NCBI RefSeq assembly: GCF_964355755.1
Contig: NC_092670.1
Location: 5,853,001 to 5,917,000 of the forward strand
Direction: 5' to 3'
DNA from: Antedon mediterranea
Taxonomy: Eukaryota; Echinodermata; Crinoidea; Comatulida; Antedonidae
DNA: 64,000 nt
This document shows positions 19,201-28,621 of this stretch, one piece after another; positions within the stretch are counted from its first letter, which is position 1; every line of letters starts with the position of its first letter. The notes under the pieces are model-generated. The model saw only the letters and a program-made list of their open reading frames with translations, did no database searches and was not told where the DNA came from. A program made the translations under genes and the position numbers.

Positions 19201-22200
19201 TTCTTGAAGCAGTGTTACGCCAATGTCACTCACCTACATGGTTAGAAACAAAATCACAATACATATTTGTAGGCCTACGATAAACTTAGATTATATAATT
19301 CTTAGATTATTTATACATTGTTTACGGCGTGAAACTTACATTGATGTGTTGGATGTGACAAGTAATATTTCCTCTTTCATCAAAATTTTCTCCATACACT
19401 TTAGCTGATCTACAAGGTCTGCTACGAATATCACAGAGACCATCGCCAAGAACAGCAAATACTAAGGGTGGTTCAGCGAGTGAGATGGAGCAATCGCTTC
19501 CGCCAAAACCTTCGATACAGACACACGTCCCGTTTATACATTCACCCTTATCGCTACACTCATTCACACATAGCTGTCCTAACAGTTCAGTTGGTGGTAC
19601 AAGAGTTCCATTCTCTGATACTTCCCAGTATTGTGGATTTGTGGTTAGTTCTAACTGGCATCTATCTTGAAGTTCTGTCACCGTTTGTTTAGCAATAGAC
19701 TCATCATCTGCTACCTAAATAAATAATACGCATTGTAGGTCAGCAACCACAATGGAACACACAAAATACGTCACACCTGAATGTATTCTTGCTATTTGAT
19801 TGGTTACTTACACATCACGTGTCATTTTGAATTAGTGAAAAGTGATGATTTAACGCACTATTATGCAGATCAGATGTATGTACGATGGATTAATTGAATA
19901 AAAGTAGGTTTGTTATAAAAAAAAATGAATGTTTTGTGTTCGCCTCGTTAAAAATAGAGCAGTCAATTTTTCAACTCATGAAATATTCTCACCATATCCA
20001 AATTATAAATATTCTGTATCTCTATAATAGATTTATGTACATAAAACATTTTTAGAAATTATCTAAATAAGTATAATCATTATCTATAGACACGAGAAAT
20101 ATCATTACCATAATGTCAACAATGCAACCTTCAATGATGTCATCAATAGTGATCGATCCATTATTGATTGCATCTAAACAAACTTCATAAGTAGTCGAGT
20201 TCAGCAGTGTTTCTGTACAAATTTTTGTTGTATACTCTTCAGTTAATCCATTTGGAGTTGGGAATTCTGGAACCTGGTGAACATTTTAGACGAAAATAAA
20301 TTTAATCAGTGTTTAATTGTGCGGACACTAAAAGTTACAAGAAGATACAATTACGAGAGTAAAGATATTTGTTCTATATATAAGTTCTATACATGAAGAT
20401 TTAAAAGAGTTGCTTCTTCGGAAGCAGTTTAATAGTTACGAGAAACTTAAAAACTTGTATTTATTTGTTAAATTATAAATAACAGTTAGTATTACCTGTG
20501 GCTCAAAATCAGGATCGCCGTTGAAGGGAGTAAATTCGTAATTTCCTGCTTGGTCATCAAGATCATTCACCTCTACTTCTCTCTTCCTCCTTCTTACTCC
20601 GTTAGTCTCCTCGTCATCATCACTACCACAGCCTAGATTATTGTTGTTGGCGTTAAGTCCATTGCAGTGGTCACATTTAATATTTCCTTCTTCACATGAA
20701 CAATATCTTTTAATCTCATATGGGTTGTCCACGTTAAGAGCTCCCAGGAATATATTTTCATTGTTTTTTACCCTATTATTTAAAACATACACATTTAAAA
20801 TAATATATTATTTTCCTGTAAAAAAAAGACTGGAAACAAAATATGTATTAATTTAGAAATCGAAATAATAAGAGTTTAGTCTTACCTCCAACTATTATAG
20901 AATTTTCTTGGATTAACTGTATTGTAATAAGCTGGCTCGCAGTCTTCTGGTTTTACACATTTGTAATCAGGATCACCAGCATTTCCATACGAACCATACT
21001 GACCATCATTGTGTAGTTTGTTATCAAAGTTTCCGCACAACCCTTTAATATTCTCGAAATCATCCCATGAACCCGTCATAAATACACTCACATAATGACT
21101 CCAAAATAGTGTTATTGTTATGTAGGACCCTGTCGGTAGGTTAATCTAGTGAACAAAATATTTTGTTTTGGTTTTTTTTAATTTAGTATTCCCTATAGAT
21201 ATTGTCCTATTTTGCTCTTTACGTATTTTAATGTTAAAGGGTTAGAAACCATTTTGACTGTGATTTCTTTTCAAAATTAAAATGATGAATAAACTGATAA
21301 TTAGTTTTTTCGATAATAATTTTATATAGCCCTACACTTTTAATTGATAAATATCGAGAATAAATGAAGGATCTATATTATTTAGTTCTCTTATAAATTA
21401 CTTGATATCCAATTTACCTTAAATTGTCTATTTTTGTATTCAAGAGATGTGCCGGGAGTTCTTTCACCATCTTTTAATATTTCAGCTGTTGTCACTTTCG
21501 CATTAGTAGGAGTCCGCACCTCTTTTACCACTCCGTCGTGTGTAGCTTTAAATGTTGTGTAAGTGTTACCGGCACCATTGCATCGATCAACGATTAAGTG
21601 GGTGTGGCCAACTTGAACGGCAACTCCACATGTGCACGTTACGCTGTAACACTTGGCTAATCGAGTCTGAATCTATGAGATATAATTAGTTTACGAGCTT
21701 AGACTACCATTATTGCTGTTTTGTTAATTTCTGATTTACAATCTCGTCGAGGACTCAGTAATGTGTTTTTTTTTGGTGTGAATTTACCTTAATAGGCAGA
21801 GTAGTGTGCTCGTAGAATATGAAATCTCCAGTCCCGTAAATGTGATAATACCTGGTAATAAGGTAAAACAATTAATTAACAACTCCGGAGATTGTAATGA
21901 TTAATGATGATGGATGGATTTTAAATTGTTCACTACCGATGTTTTAATAAAATATCCACACTTTAAATATAAACATGGTTGTGAAACATACAGTAGACGT
22001 ATTTTTCTCAATATAAAAATACGCTATTCATTGAGATACTGCTAAAACAAATGTTAAAACAATAAAAATATACCATATAAAATTAAAAAAACAATAACTT
22101 ACCACCCATCAAAAGTACGGTAATGCGGATCACCACTTCCAGAACAACTTTTAACATTCACACCATTTGCAATTATCTTTATCAAAAATGAAATAAAACT

Positions 22201-25200
22201 TATTGTTTTATTCTGTCGTAAGTTACTCGCAATTTAAGTTTTTGTAGACATTATAGTGAACTTTATCTTATTTTAAAATATTATTAAGTTTCGTTCCATG
22301 CAGTTTATAATTAGAAGTTTCCATCAAAGAAAAATGTACAGTACGCATAAATATTAAAATTTAAATAATGCAATATAAACTATTAGTATATTATGACGAC
22401 TACAATGTTTTCGATTGATTAAAATTAACTTTGTTGTTTAATAACCCAATATATTTGTATAGAAAGAGGTGATACTCACTTTGAAAGTGGGCAAACTAGT
22501 TTGTCTTGACTTCCATATTCTACTAAGGGTCGTATCAAACGTCGCATCTCCCTTAAACCTTATATAATTTGCTTTGTTTGCATATTTGAACCACGTCTTA
22601 GCTGCTATTATATTAAACGTTGCTGGAGAAACGTTTGTAAAACGTTTTTTACAAGAATTATCCGAGTACGCATAATTGCCATCAATATCGACATCTATGT
22701 TAAATGCTATTTCTTTGATATACGAACAGAGTGATTGAGAATGACAAACAAGCGGTATGGTTGATGTAATATTAAATTCGATCCCACTATTTGCTCCGAT
22801 ATCAAATTCAATGGTGTTGTTTGGTTCGACCTTATCAATTACAAAAAAACACAAATATTTAAAATAATAATTGTTACAATTCTTCCAATTTAAGAAGTTT
22901 TTGTAACTATGAAGAAATATTCTTGTTCAGAATTGTACTTAAAAAGTTTTAAAACTATTTGAATCACCCGGGAAAGAGGTTGGGGTTCGATGGAGTAATG
23001 AAGTAGAAACACTATTGGAATTGTACTGAGAAGGTGAGGGTGATTGTGTGTTGGGTGTAATGGGATACCATCATAACTGGAATTTGAACTAAGATGGTTT
23101 TAAACTACTGGTCATCTGGGACTGGGGCGGATTTCTTTAAGTAACTTGAAAAAAAATTAAATAACCTCAGATATGTGTGTGTCCAAGATCTTATTCAGCT
23201 ATATCCGAGGTCTAAGTTTACTATTAAATGTTAAATTGATTTCAGAAATATGAAACAATATAAAAACACACGTAAAAAAATAAACAACAATAATTATAAA
23301 ATGTCTATGATTTACTCACTGTCAAGCCTGCATAGAATGTGTTACTTCTTACACGAGGTGAAAACACATCTTGTTCCTTGAACTTAAGACTAACTTCACA
23401 TTGCACCTAATTAACAACAGTCATTAATTAGGAAATTAAAAAATAGGTACTACAAATAAATGTCAATGTTTCTATTCTTCCCTAAAAGTTTATTTTTATT
23501 TGGACTCCGACCCATTTCACATAACAAAGTATGTATTATTTTCGGACCTACGGGTTTGATTATCTTGATAAGTTGTACAAACTTTGATTTGTTTAAAAGG
23601 ATATTTTTATTTGTTTATATAAACATTTCAATCAGACATATTTCCTAATCATAGATTAGACTAAATAACAATACCATATATGAATGAATGAAATTATATT
23701 TATATATATAAACTATATAAAAGCCTCGTGTTTCTGTAATTTATATATCACATTGTTATTCTGATAATTTACATAATTACAAAATAGCAGTCGTATGTTG
23801 TTACAACTATATTCATGCTATTAAATAACATTGTTTTCAACATTGATTTATTAGATGATCATTTAGAATAAAATTATCACCTATTTAATTGTTATTGTAT
23901 GAAATCTGTATTATTATTCTTCTTCTTCTTCTTTTTTTTTCTGTACACAATTATCTCAAAAAGTCAATGATCACAACAATTCCACAATATCTTTCAAACA
24001 ATTTAACTAAAAAGCTTTTCAGCTTGATCACTCATCCTTGACGTCATTTATACGCCATTTTGTAAAATCACATTATCAATCATATCTCTATAACTCGTCA
24101 TAAAAATAATATCAATAAAATTCACTACACGTAAGCTTCAGGTGAAGGGTAAAAATATTAGCAGTAAAAACGCACGCATATATAGGATCATGCGCGTACA
24201 ATTGCGCGTTAAAAATTTAAAAAGCTGAACATTATGTTTTGATCAATTTAGAGCATGAATTATAAAATTGACAAAATGCGCACAATGATTGCACAAAAGT
24301 GCTGAAAATTGTAAAAAATAATTGTTTTAAAATGAAAATATTTCTTCAGAATGCACGATGACCCCCATTTTTTTTAATTTATTCTGGAAGCCATTGAGTT
24401 GTAGATTCATGTACACATTTGACGTACACAATGTTGTGACGTCATCACATGGCCACTTCAATTTAAAATTTTGTTTTTTTTATCATTCTTCATATAATTA
24501 TTATCACATTCAATGGAACGCATCTTGCCCGATTTTCCATAAAATTTTGATATGTGCTTGCTCAATTAATTATCTTTCTCATGATTTCCACTATTTTCAT
24601 CATTACGCCTAAAAACCGTGGCGTGTAATTTCACCTTCAACATATATGAATATCTTACAGCTCTTCAGAATTAAAAGTGACCTTGATGTTTATAGTTTAT
24701 TATGAAAGCTGATGAAATGTAGTTATGAATTCATATAGGCCTACAAAATTAAGCCTATCGGACGTTGTGACGTTATCATATGGCCAGTTGAAGTTGAAAA
24801 GTAGTTTTTTAATCTCTTTCATCAAAGTTATACATTAATTTCAAAGAGGACGCAAATTGTCTTCCAAGTCTTATATTTATTTAATCAATTCATTATCTTC
24901 TATTAACTTGATAATAGATTTGTTTACTGAAATTTCAATTTCTAGCATAAAACGCTACTATAAACTTGCTACTGAAAACCGGTTGAACAGCTCGAGTACA
25001 GCATCAATGTTGAAAACAGACCGATGTTCTTAAAAAAATACTATTTTGATAGATTTAATATACATTTATACAAATGTACATTCCAAATTATTTGGTTTAA
25101 CCTCGGAGGTATACCTCAATGTTTAACACAAGTAGGTAAATTTATGGGCCCTTGGAGAATAAACATAAATAGTATTGCAATGCTATACAATACTGTAAAT

Positions 25201-25982
25201 AGGTCGCAAATCGCAAATTTCTTATTGTGAATGTTGGTACTGTTAAATATAATATAAACAAATATACAAATAAACTTTATTACTGTGAGTGTGGGTAGCC
25301 CCTACTGTTAAGATTATAAACATATAATATACAAATAAACTTTATTACTGACAGTTGCTTCTCAACGTTTGTATTAATTAATAATTACAAAATATATAAA
25401 CGTTGTAGTGGTATATCGTACCATTGTATTATATTGTACTTTTCAATCAATTTTTTTTTTCTTATCAATCAAAAATTTGGACTCATTTTGTGACAAGTTT
25501 CCCTTTCGGAAGTAATTCCCAGCGTGCTAATTTTGGTTGACTACATAAATCATTGTGTCTATTTCGTTTCTGTAAACGACAATGTATTCGATAACCATCT
25601 GTGGGCACGACCTAGTCTCTAATAATTAGTTACATTTCCTATGGCTCAAGTTTACAAGAAAACCATAAATGTACACATAATACAGCGTGGAGCTTAAGCG
25701 AGTGAAGCAACTTAATATATACTTACGTATGACCCGAGTTTGCTGTTGAGGATACACTGATGAGGTTCGCCGCCACCTGCGCACTTTTTCGGGTCTAAAG
25801 CATCTACGTCATATTCATCACTAATTTTATGTTGATTCTTTTGTTCGTAAACCATTGTTTCGTTGATAAACCATCGCACATTGAAATCTGTATCATTGAA
25901 ACTTTCCGTGGTGTTTATGTTGCAGACTGCCGATATTCCCATTATATTTCCTCAGCTTCAAATATCAGAACTGGCTCTTCGT
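13202..25982 (-). CDS. Gene A: VWDE-like transmembrane mucin, 5'-damaged paralogue of gene B
   Basis: Predicted exons in transcription order: 25727-25982 (damaged), 23320-23406, 22480-22830, 22103-22176, 21788-21851, 21418-21672, 20886-21145, 20496-20772, 20109-20273, 19340-19714, 18976-19233, 18644-18758, 18187-18528, 15999-17789, 15820-15860, 15497-15600, 14987-15195, 14134-14350, 13750-13871, 13202-13284. Each matches a gene B exon in order, phase and usually length. From 23406 to the stop all exons are open. Upstream, exons for the propeller and D8C domain are missing and the exon at 25727 carries a 5-base insertion with a stop codon. The gene is either a recent pseudogene or a shortened gene using another start, such as the ATG made by that insertion (MGISAVC). 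If expressed that way it would lack a signal peptide. Confidence 0.75.
13750..13871 (-). CDS. Gene A cytoplasmic Ser/Pro exon
   Basis: A 122-bp exon encodes HHQPRQVNNYTRNVVSITPS followed by PCPTIVSDD and ends SQAISSG, between acceptor GTTAAAAG and donor GTAGGC. Genes B (37908-38026) and C (62525-62631) have the same exon with LHRPN...SSPSPT. It is a Ser/Thr-Pro-rich intracellular tail with no recognised domain. Confidence 0.75.
14134..14350 (-). CDS. Gene A transmembrane exon
   Basis: The exon encodes a charged juxtamembrane segment (KSSIEQGKESIEAAIQM) and a single hydrophobic helix VFIVIGVCSVAVFVFFVFVL followed by IIYKW. The SIEAAIQM block is invariant in genes B and C. The orientation predicted from the exon order is N-terminus outside. 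Confidence 0.85.
14987..15860 (-). CDS. Gene A membrane-proximal extracellular exons
   Basis: Three small exons: 15820-15860 (DTHKVSIVLIGQQ), 15497-15600 (WTTKKEIFRSSVSKAVNTYC then CCAWTETNS) and 14987-15195 (ITKLENVKL, NNIDIVLLVEYKDYS, ERRRRDANQ). Arrangement and length recall a SEA-like fold between the mucin stalk and the membrane, but the classical GSVVV cleavage motif is not seen. The ERRRRD site is basic enough for furin-type cleavage; gene B has ERQKRD at the same place. Confidence 0.7.
15999..17789 (-). CDS. Gene A mucin exon
   Basis: A single uninterrupted exon of 597 codons rich in Ser and Thr with Pro, bounded by TTCCAG and GTAAGT. It has no cysteines and many T-T-I-x-E-T motifs, the signature of an extended, O-glycosylated stalk. 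Four perfect or near-perfect copies of a 27-bp unit (GTVPETTTA) lie at about 17254-17361. The gene B exon at 40378-41889 is the paralogue but expanded in a different place. Confidence 0.85.
17925..18120 (-). pseudogene. Relic duplicate of part of the gene A mucin exon
   Basis: The minus-strand frame reads PQTYKTSSNYGGISIRTTIP and continues ATMSVSK...VSEYEITS, closely matching the mucin exon at about 16480-16640 (TYKTSTNYDDMSIQTTIP). It lies in the intron upstream of the mucin exon and lacks a convincing acceptor, so it looks like a local partial duplication. It could still be an alternative exon. Confidence 0.6.
18187..18758 (-). CDS. Gene A cadherin-like and Cys-rich exons
   Basis: Exon 18644-18758 encodes NNSCNIDGHCYAAFDVNTED followed by CCQQC and SWLPRK. 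Exon 18187-18528 encodes a beta-rich segment with P-I-I-Y, SGEFNWAP and a DKCGFSVTFNFSVDVC strand, closing with the half-EGF CKCENGEICAF. This recalls dystroglycan/cadherin-type repeats, but the assignment rests on pattern only. Both exons are 115 and 342 bp in genes A and B alike. Confidence 0.75.
18976..19233 (-). CDS. Gene A IPT-like exon
   Basis: Encodes VSDIGVTLLQETSIVSGIFR, then EVKCALPEP, GYLISISNDG and CQVCNASEGECYLK. The DxEVKCxLP pattern and the preceding exon with VYGENF recall IPT/TIG folds of receptors. The donor is a weak GTTGTT, kept because gene B has the same junction (42978-43238) and the frame continues. Confidence 0.7.
19340..19714 (-). CDS. Gene A EGF-like exon
   Basis: A 375-bp exon, same length in gene B. 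It holds ELQDRCQLELTTNPQYWEVS, the EGF-like block CVNECSDKGECINGTCVCIE then GFGGSDC, and the AEPPLVFAVLG...RPCRSAKVYG segment. Cysteine spacing C-x3-C-x5-C-x4-C-x1-C-x8-C is that of an EGF module. Confidence 0.85.
20109..20772 (-). CDS. Gene A post-VWD exons with furin-type site
   Basis: Exon 20496-20772 encodes YCSCEEGNIKCDHCNGL, an acidic GSDDDEETNG stretch and RRRKREVEVNDLDDQAG. RRRKR-E is a strong furin-type site, placed after an acidic loop. Exon 20109-20273 encodes VPEFPTPNGLTEEYTTKICT and a Cys-containing helix-like segment ending IEGCIVDIM. Gene B has the same pair (44302-44578, 43911-44075). Confidence 0.8.
20886..22176 (-). CDS. Gene A VWD domain exons
   Basis: Four exons: 22103-22176 (CSGSGDPHYRTFDGW), 21788-21851 (YYHIYGTGDFIFYEHTTLP), 21418-21672 (TCTCGVAVQVG...VKEVRTP) and 20886-21145 (GSYITITLFWSHYVSVFM, GLCGNFDNKLHNDG). 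The GDPHxxTFDG start and the GLCGNFD element are diagnostic of a von Willebrand factor type D domain. Phases match across every junction. The intron 21146-21417 is the empty counterpart of the Helitron-filled intron in gene B. Confidence 0.9.
22480..23406 (-). CDS. Gene A VWDE-like N-terminal segment exons
   Basis: Exon 23320-23406 encodes VQCEVSLKFKEQDVFSPRVR and SNTFYAGLT; exon 22480-22830 encodes VEPNNTIEFDIGANSGIEFN and ends TFDTTLSRIWKSRQTS. In the VWDE family such beta-rich sequence lies between the D8C-type and VWD domains. Gene B counterparts are 50389-50475 and 49675-50031; the second is 6 bp longer in B, in frame. Confidence 0.75.
23407..24969. other. Long AT-rich intron of gene A
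   Basis: No conserved coding exon seen. It includes a TTC-rich stretch near 23918 and a segment with CACGCATATATAGGATCATG and GCGCGTACAATTGCGCGTTA (about 24170-24215), similar in style to the inner part of the long (TCGG)n elements but too diverged to assign. Confidence 0.4.
24970..25615 (+). mobile_element. Helitron-like family A, copy A4 (truncated)
   Basis: Starts at CTGAAAACCGGTTGAACAGC, lacking the 5' third, and ends at GGGCACGACCTAG without the terminal hairpin. It lies in the gene A intron between 23406 and 25727. The sequence between its end and 25727 includes a diverged AGCTTAAGCGAGTGAAG word, perhaps a remnant of a hairpin loop. Confidence 0.6.
25727..25982 (-). pseudogene. Gene A exon with 5-base insertion and stop
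   Basis: Compared with gene B exon 51077-51408, the sequence GAGGAAATA-GGAATATCG has gained TAATG, giving GAGGAAATATAATGGGAATA. The original frame therefore reads Glu-Glu-Ile-stop. The same insertion makes an ATG in the downstream frame (MGISAVCNINTTESFN), so the rest of the exon could still be translated. The upstream part of the exon also has a 17-base deletion relative to B. Confidence 0.75.
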
Positions 25983-26349
25983 TAAACGTTGGAAAATTAT
26001 CTAATAAATGGCATTGTTTGATTGTTAAAATAACTGAATATCAAAGCTTTATTATTGCTAGAGTTAGTTATAATAATTTGATAATAACATAGTTTACAAT
26101 TTGTTTTCATGTATTCCTAAGATTTTGTTTGTAAATCATTTCAATACGTAAATTTGTATGTACGAGGCAAAATTAGCTTATTAACGTGTCATTTTTGTTT
26201 GCCTGCAATTATGATTTATAATCTACTCTGCGTATAATAAATAAGGCAAATTAGATTATACAAATCTTAACATTCAAAATGGCACACTTAGGTCTATACA
26301 CTTTTTAAAGAATGTTTATACAACGGAGATAATTAAAAGTGAAATTTAC

Positions 26350-26428
26350 CATCGCATGGTTTTATTATACAGTAAGGCAGTAGACACATACATTTGGTCA
26401 TTTTCTGCGTGACTATACAGAAGCACAT
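26350..26428 (-). pseudogene. Gene A counterpart of the PCDG exon
   Basis: The sequence before the donor GTAAAT reads LLPYCIIKPCDG in the frame that continues gene B's DSLLPCDG...FPPCDG exon (51690-51749). No acceptor is visible at the matching place. The frame is open upstream to an ATG at 26399-26401 or 26426-26428 (MCFCIVTQKMTKCMCLL), so a new first exon is conceivable, but a relic is the simpler reading. Confidence 0.45.
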
Positions 26429-26577
26429 GTTGTAAATTGTTATTTATCAAAGCATCGCGGAATACAGGTAATTCAAATACTTTTAATTTGCATATGTCAC
26501 CTTCACGATTATGTAATAGGTCATAAACCAATGCTAATCTAAAAAGTATAATTTAGCCATAATTAACATTTTGATAA

Positions 26578-27794
26578 CTAGAGGGTGAGCTCGCTTCGCT
26601 CGCTCCCCCTCTAGGAAGTGTAGACGATGGTTCTCGGAATGATAATGTTCTCCTTATACGTTTTCTATCGGTTACCATTATTGAAAATGCTTGACATTCG
26701 TAAAACTAAACTACTTTGTTTCACAGTGTTTTAGATGATTAATAACATTTTAAAGTATAGTTTTTATTGTTTGGTAGGGCCCTTTGGGGAGGTGGAGGTC
26801 ATTTGAGGGAGATGCTTATTATTAGGATATATGTTTAATTTTTCAGTTTTAATAATATGGTAACATTTATAATCAAATGAAATCCTCTAATAGATATGAA
26901 AAGTGGTAAAAAAGAATAACAAATGCTTGGTAAATTGTAGATAACAGTGCGGTGAATTCTACTACAAATAGTATAATTGTGTTATTATAAATATGTGGAT
27001 GGACGTTTATTAGATAGTTGGGTTTGGGGGTGGGGTGGGGTGGTTATTATTCTAAGTGATGTTTTATTGGAGAGGCGTTTATTCAAATGAATACCATCCT
27101 AATAATTATTAATACATTATTTAATTTAATCATCTTTTGAAACTAACTGCCGTGACAGAGTGGGCCCAAGAAAGAAGACATTACGGCTTGCAACATGGAC
27201 AGACATCTCGGTCCTAACGAGACACAGGAAGATAGCCTTACAGTTATTCCTGCAGTATAATTTCTATTATTTAACTACTGTACCTTCACACACGCGCGGT
27301 ATGTTTTAAAATAAACAAAAAACTGAAATGGCTATGACTAATGGCCAACTTAAGCTCCAGTCCTACTATTTGAATTTTTTTCGTCTTCCAAAGGAACACT
27401 GTATTGATTGATGGAAAGTGCCTGTTTCCAGTCACCTTTAGGGTCAAATCTATTATTTTAACTGCTCCCTTGTGTATAAAAGAGAGAAAATATTTGAAAC
27501 CAGGTTGTTGCAAGGTGAACTTATCTTAAACCCGGAAATTACTTTGACCGGGAAGAATTGAAATTGAGATGAAAATCTGATGTTGAAATCATAAATTTTG
27601 TTAAAAAACTCTTTATAATATCTTCCTAAGATAGAAATATGGAACAATGGCGTCGATGTGAACACTAATGTTATCAAATCTACGTTTCGCGGTACATCTC
27701 AGATAGATAAGGTAGGTATCCAATGCGGAGATTAGTACCGAAGTTTTTGCATTGTGCTCGCCTATGTCAGAATTAACCATAATTTATATATAGA
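26578..27794 (-). mobile_element. Helitron-like family B, copy B1
   Basis: On the minus strand it starts TCTATATATAAATTATGG at 27794 and ends with the hairpin CTAGAGGGGGAGC...GCTCACCCTCTAG at 26578, followed by T. Copy B2 (45920-47239) is almost identical. It stands where the D8C and propeller exons of gene A should be. No coding capacity is seen. Confidence 0.75.
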
Positions 27795-28428
27795 TGATGA
27801 TGTATCCAAATCCAATCAAAAACTTTTTCAAGTACAAATTTTCAAAACAAAAGAGGAAAATCAATATTACCAATAAACTTATTCGGATACACTGTTTTAG
27901 GTATCGGTAGAACTGTATAATTGTATACCAAAGTAGGAATCAAATAAACGTTCTAAAACATGAGTAACGCAGTTTGTAAGTGTACACAAGTATATCTCGT
28001 GTTGATCTGCATATAACTGTAGCTAAGTAACGTAGTCATAATAATATTGTTATTGTTTGCTTATATTTGGAAATTCCCATCCTTGTAATTAAACCGTGGT
28101 ATTGATAACAATATCCTTTTTGATATACCCTGTTTAGTGTGGACATACCTGTGGTCACACAGGTGTGTGTATGTGGGTGAACTAGCGACAAATGAAAGAA
28201 TAATGCTTATGAAATGACATTGTCGTTTACTGGTAAATGTATTAATATACTGTATAGTGCTGTAAATATTTTATACAGTAGTAGTAATTGCCCCTTCAAT
28301 TATTTTTTAAAAACAACAAAAAAAGGAAAACAATTAAATAAATGAATAATTGGTTTCTGTACTTCCATGGTATTAAACTGGTCCTGTGTGTATTGCATTG
28401 CATGTTTGTTTTTGTTATGCATGTAAAA

Positions 28429-28489
28429 ATAAAGATTAATTAGAATCGTAAAAAAAAAAAGTAAACTGTAACAATCGAATGGAATTTAT
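28429..28489 (-). pseudogene. Gene A signal-peptide exon relic, ATG changed to ATA
   Basis: The flank TTGCAAAATAAATTCCATTC aligns with gene B's TCGCAAAATGAATTCCATTC at its start codon; the ATG at 56741-56743 in B corresponds to ATA at 28487-28489 here. The rest of the exon and its donor are not conserved. The upstream X-box-like motif remains. Confidence 0.6.
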
Positions 28490-28608
28490 TTTGCAACCAA
28501 CGCCTGTTGATTAAAAAATATAATGTAACGGATAATTGGTGTCGTTTATTGAGACCCGTTACTGTACTGTACCATAAACAATACGAATGTGAAAGTATAT
28601 TTGTTTAC

Positions 28609-28621
28609 GTTTCCTGGCAAC
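28609..28621 (-). promoter_or_regulatory. X-box-like motif in gene A 5' flank
   Basis: GTTTCC-T-GGCAAC, two inverted half sites with a one-base spacer, fits the RFX X-box pattern. It lies 120 bp upstream of the lost start codon, like the motifs of genes 0 and B. Confidence 0.5.

Noticed and set aside
26346-26541. 61-residue minus-strand frame ending before a donor
   Set aside because: The frame that continues into the paralogous PCDG codons is a different one, and the residues match nothing in gene B.
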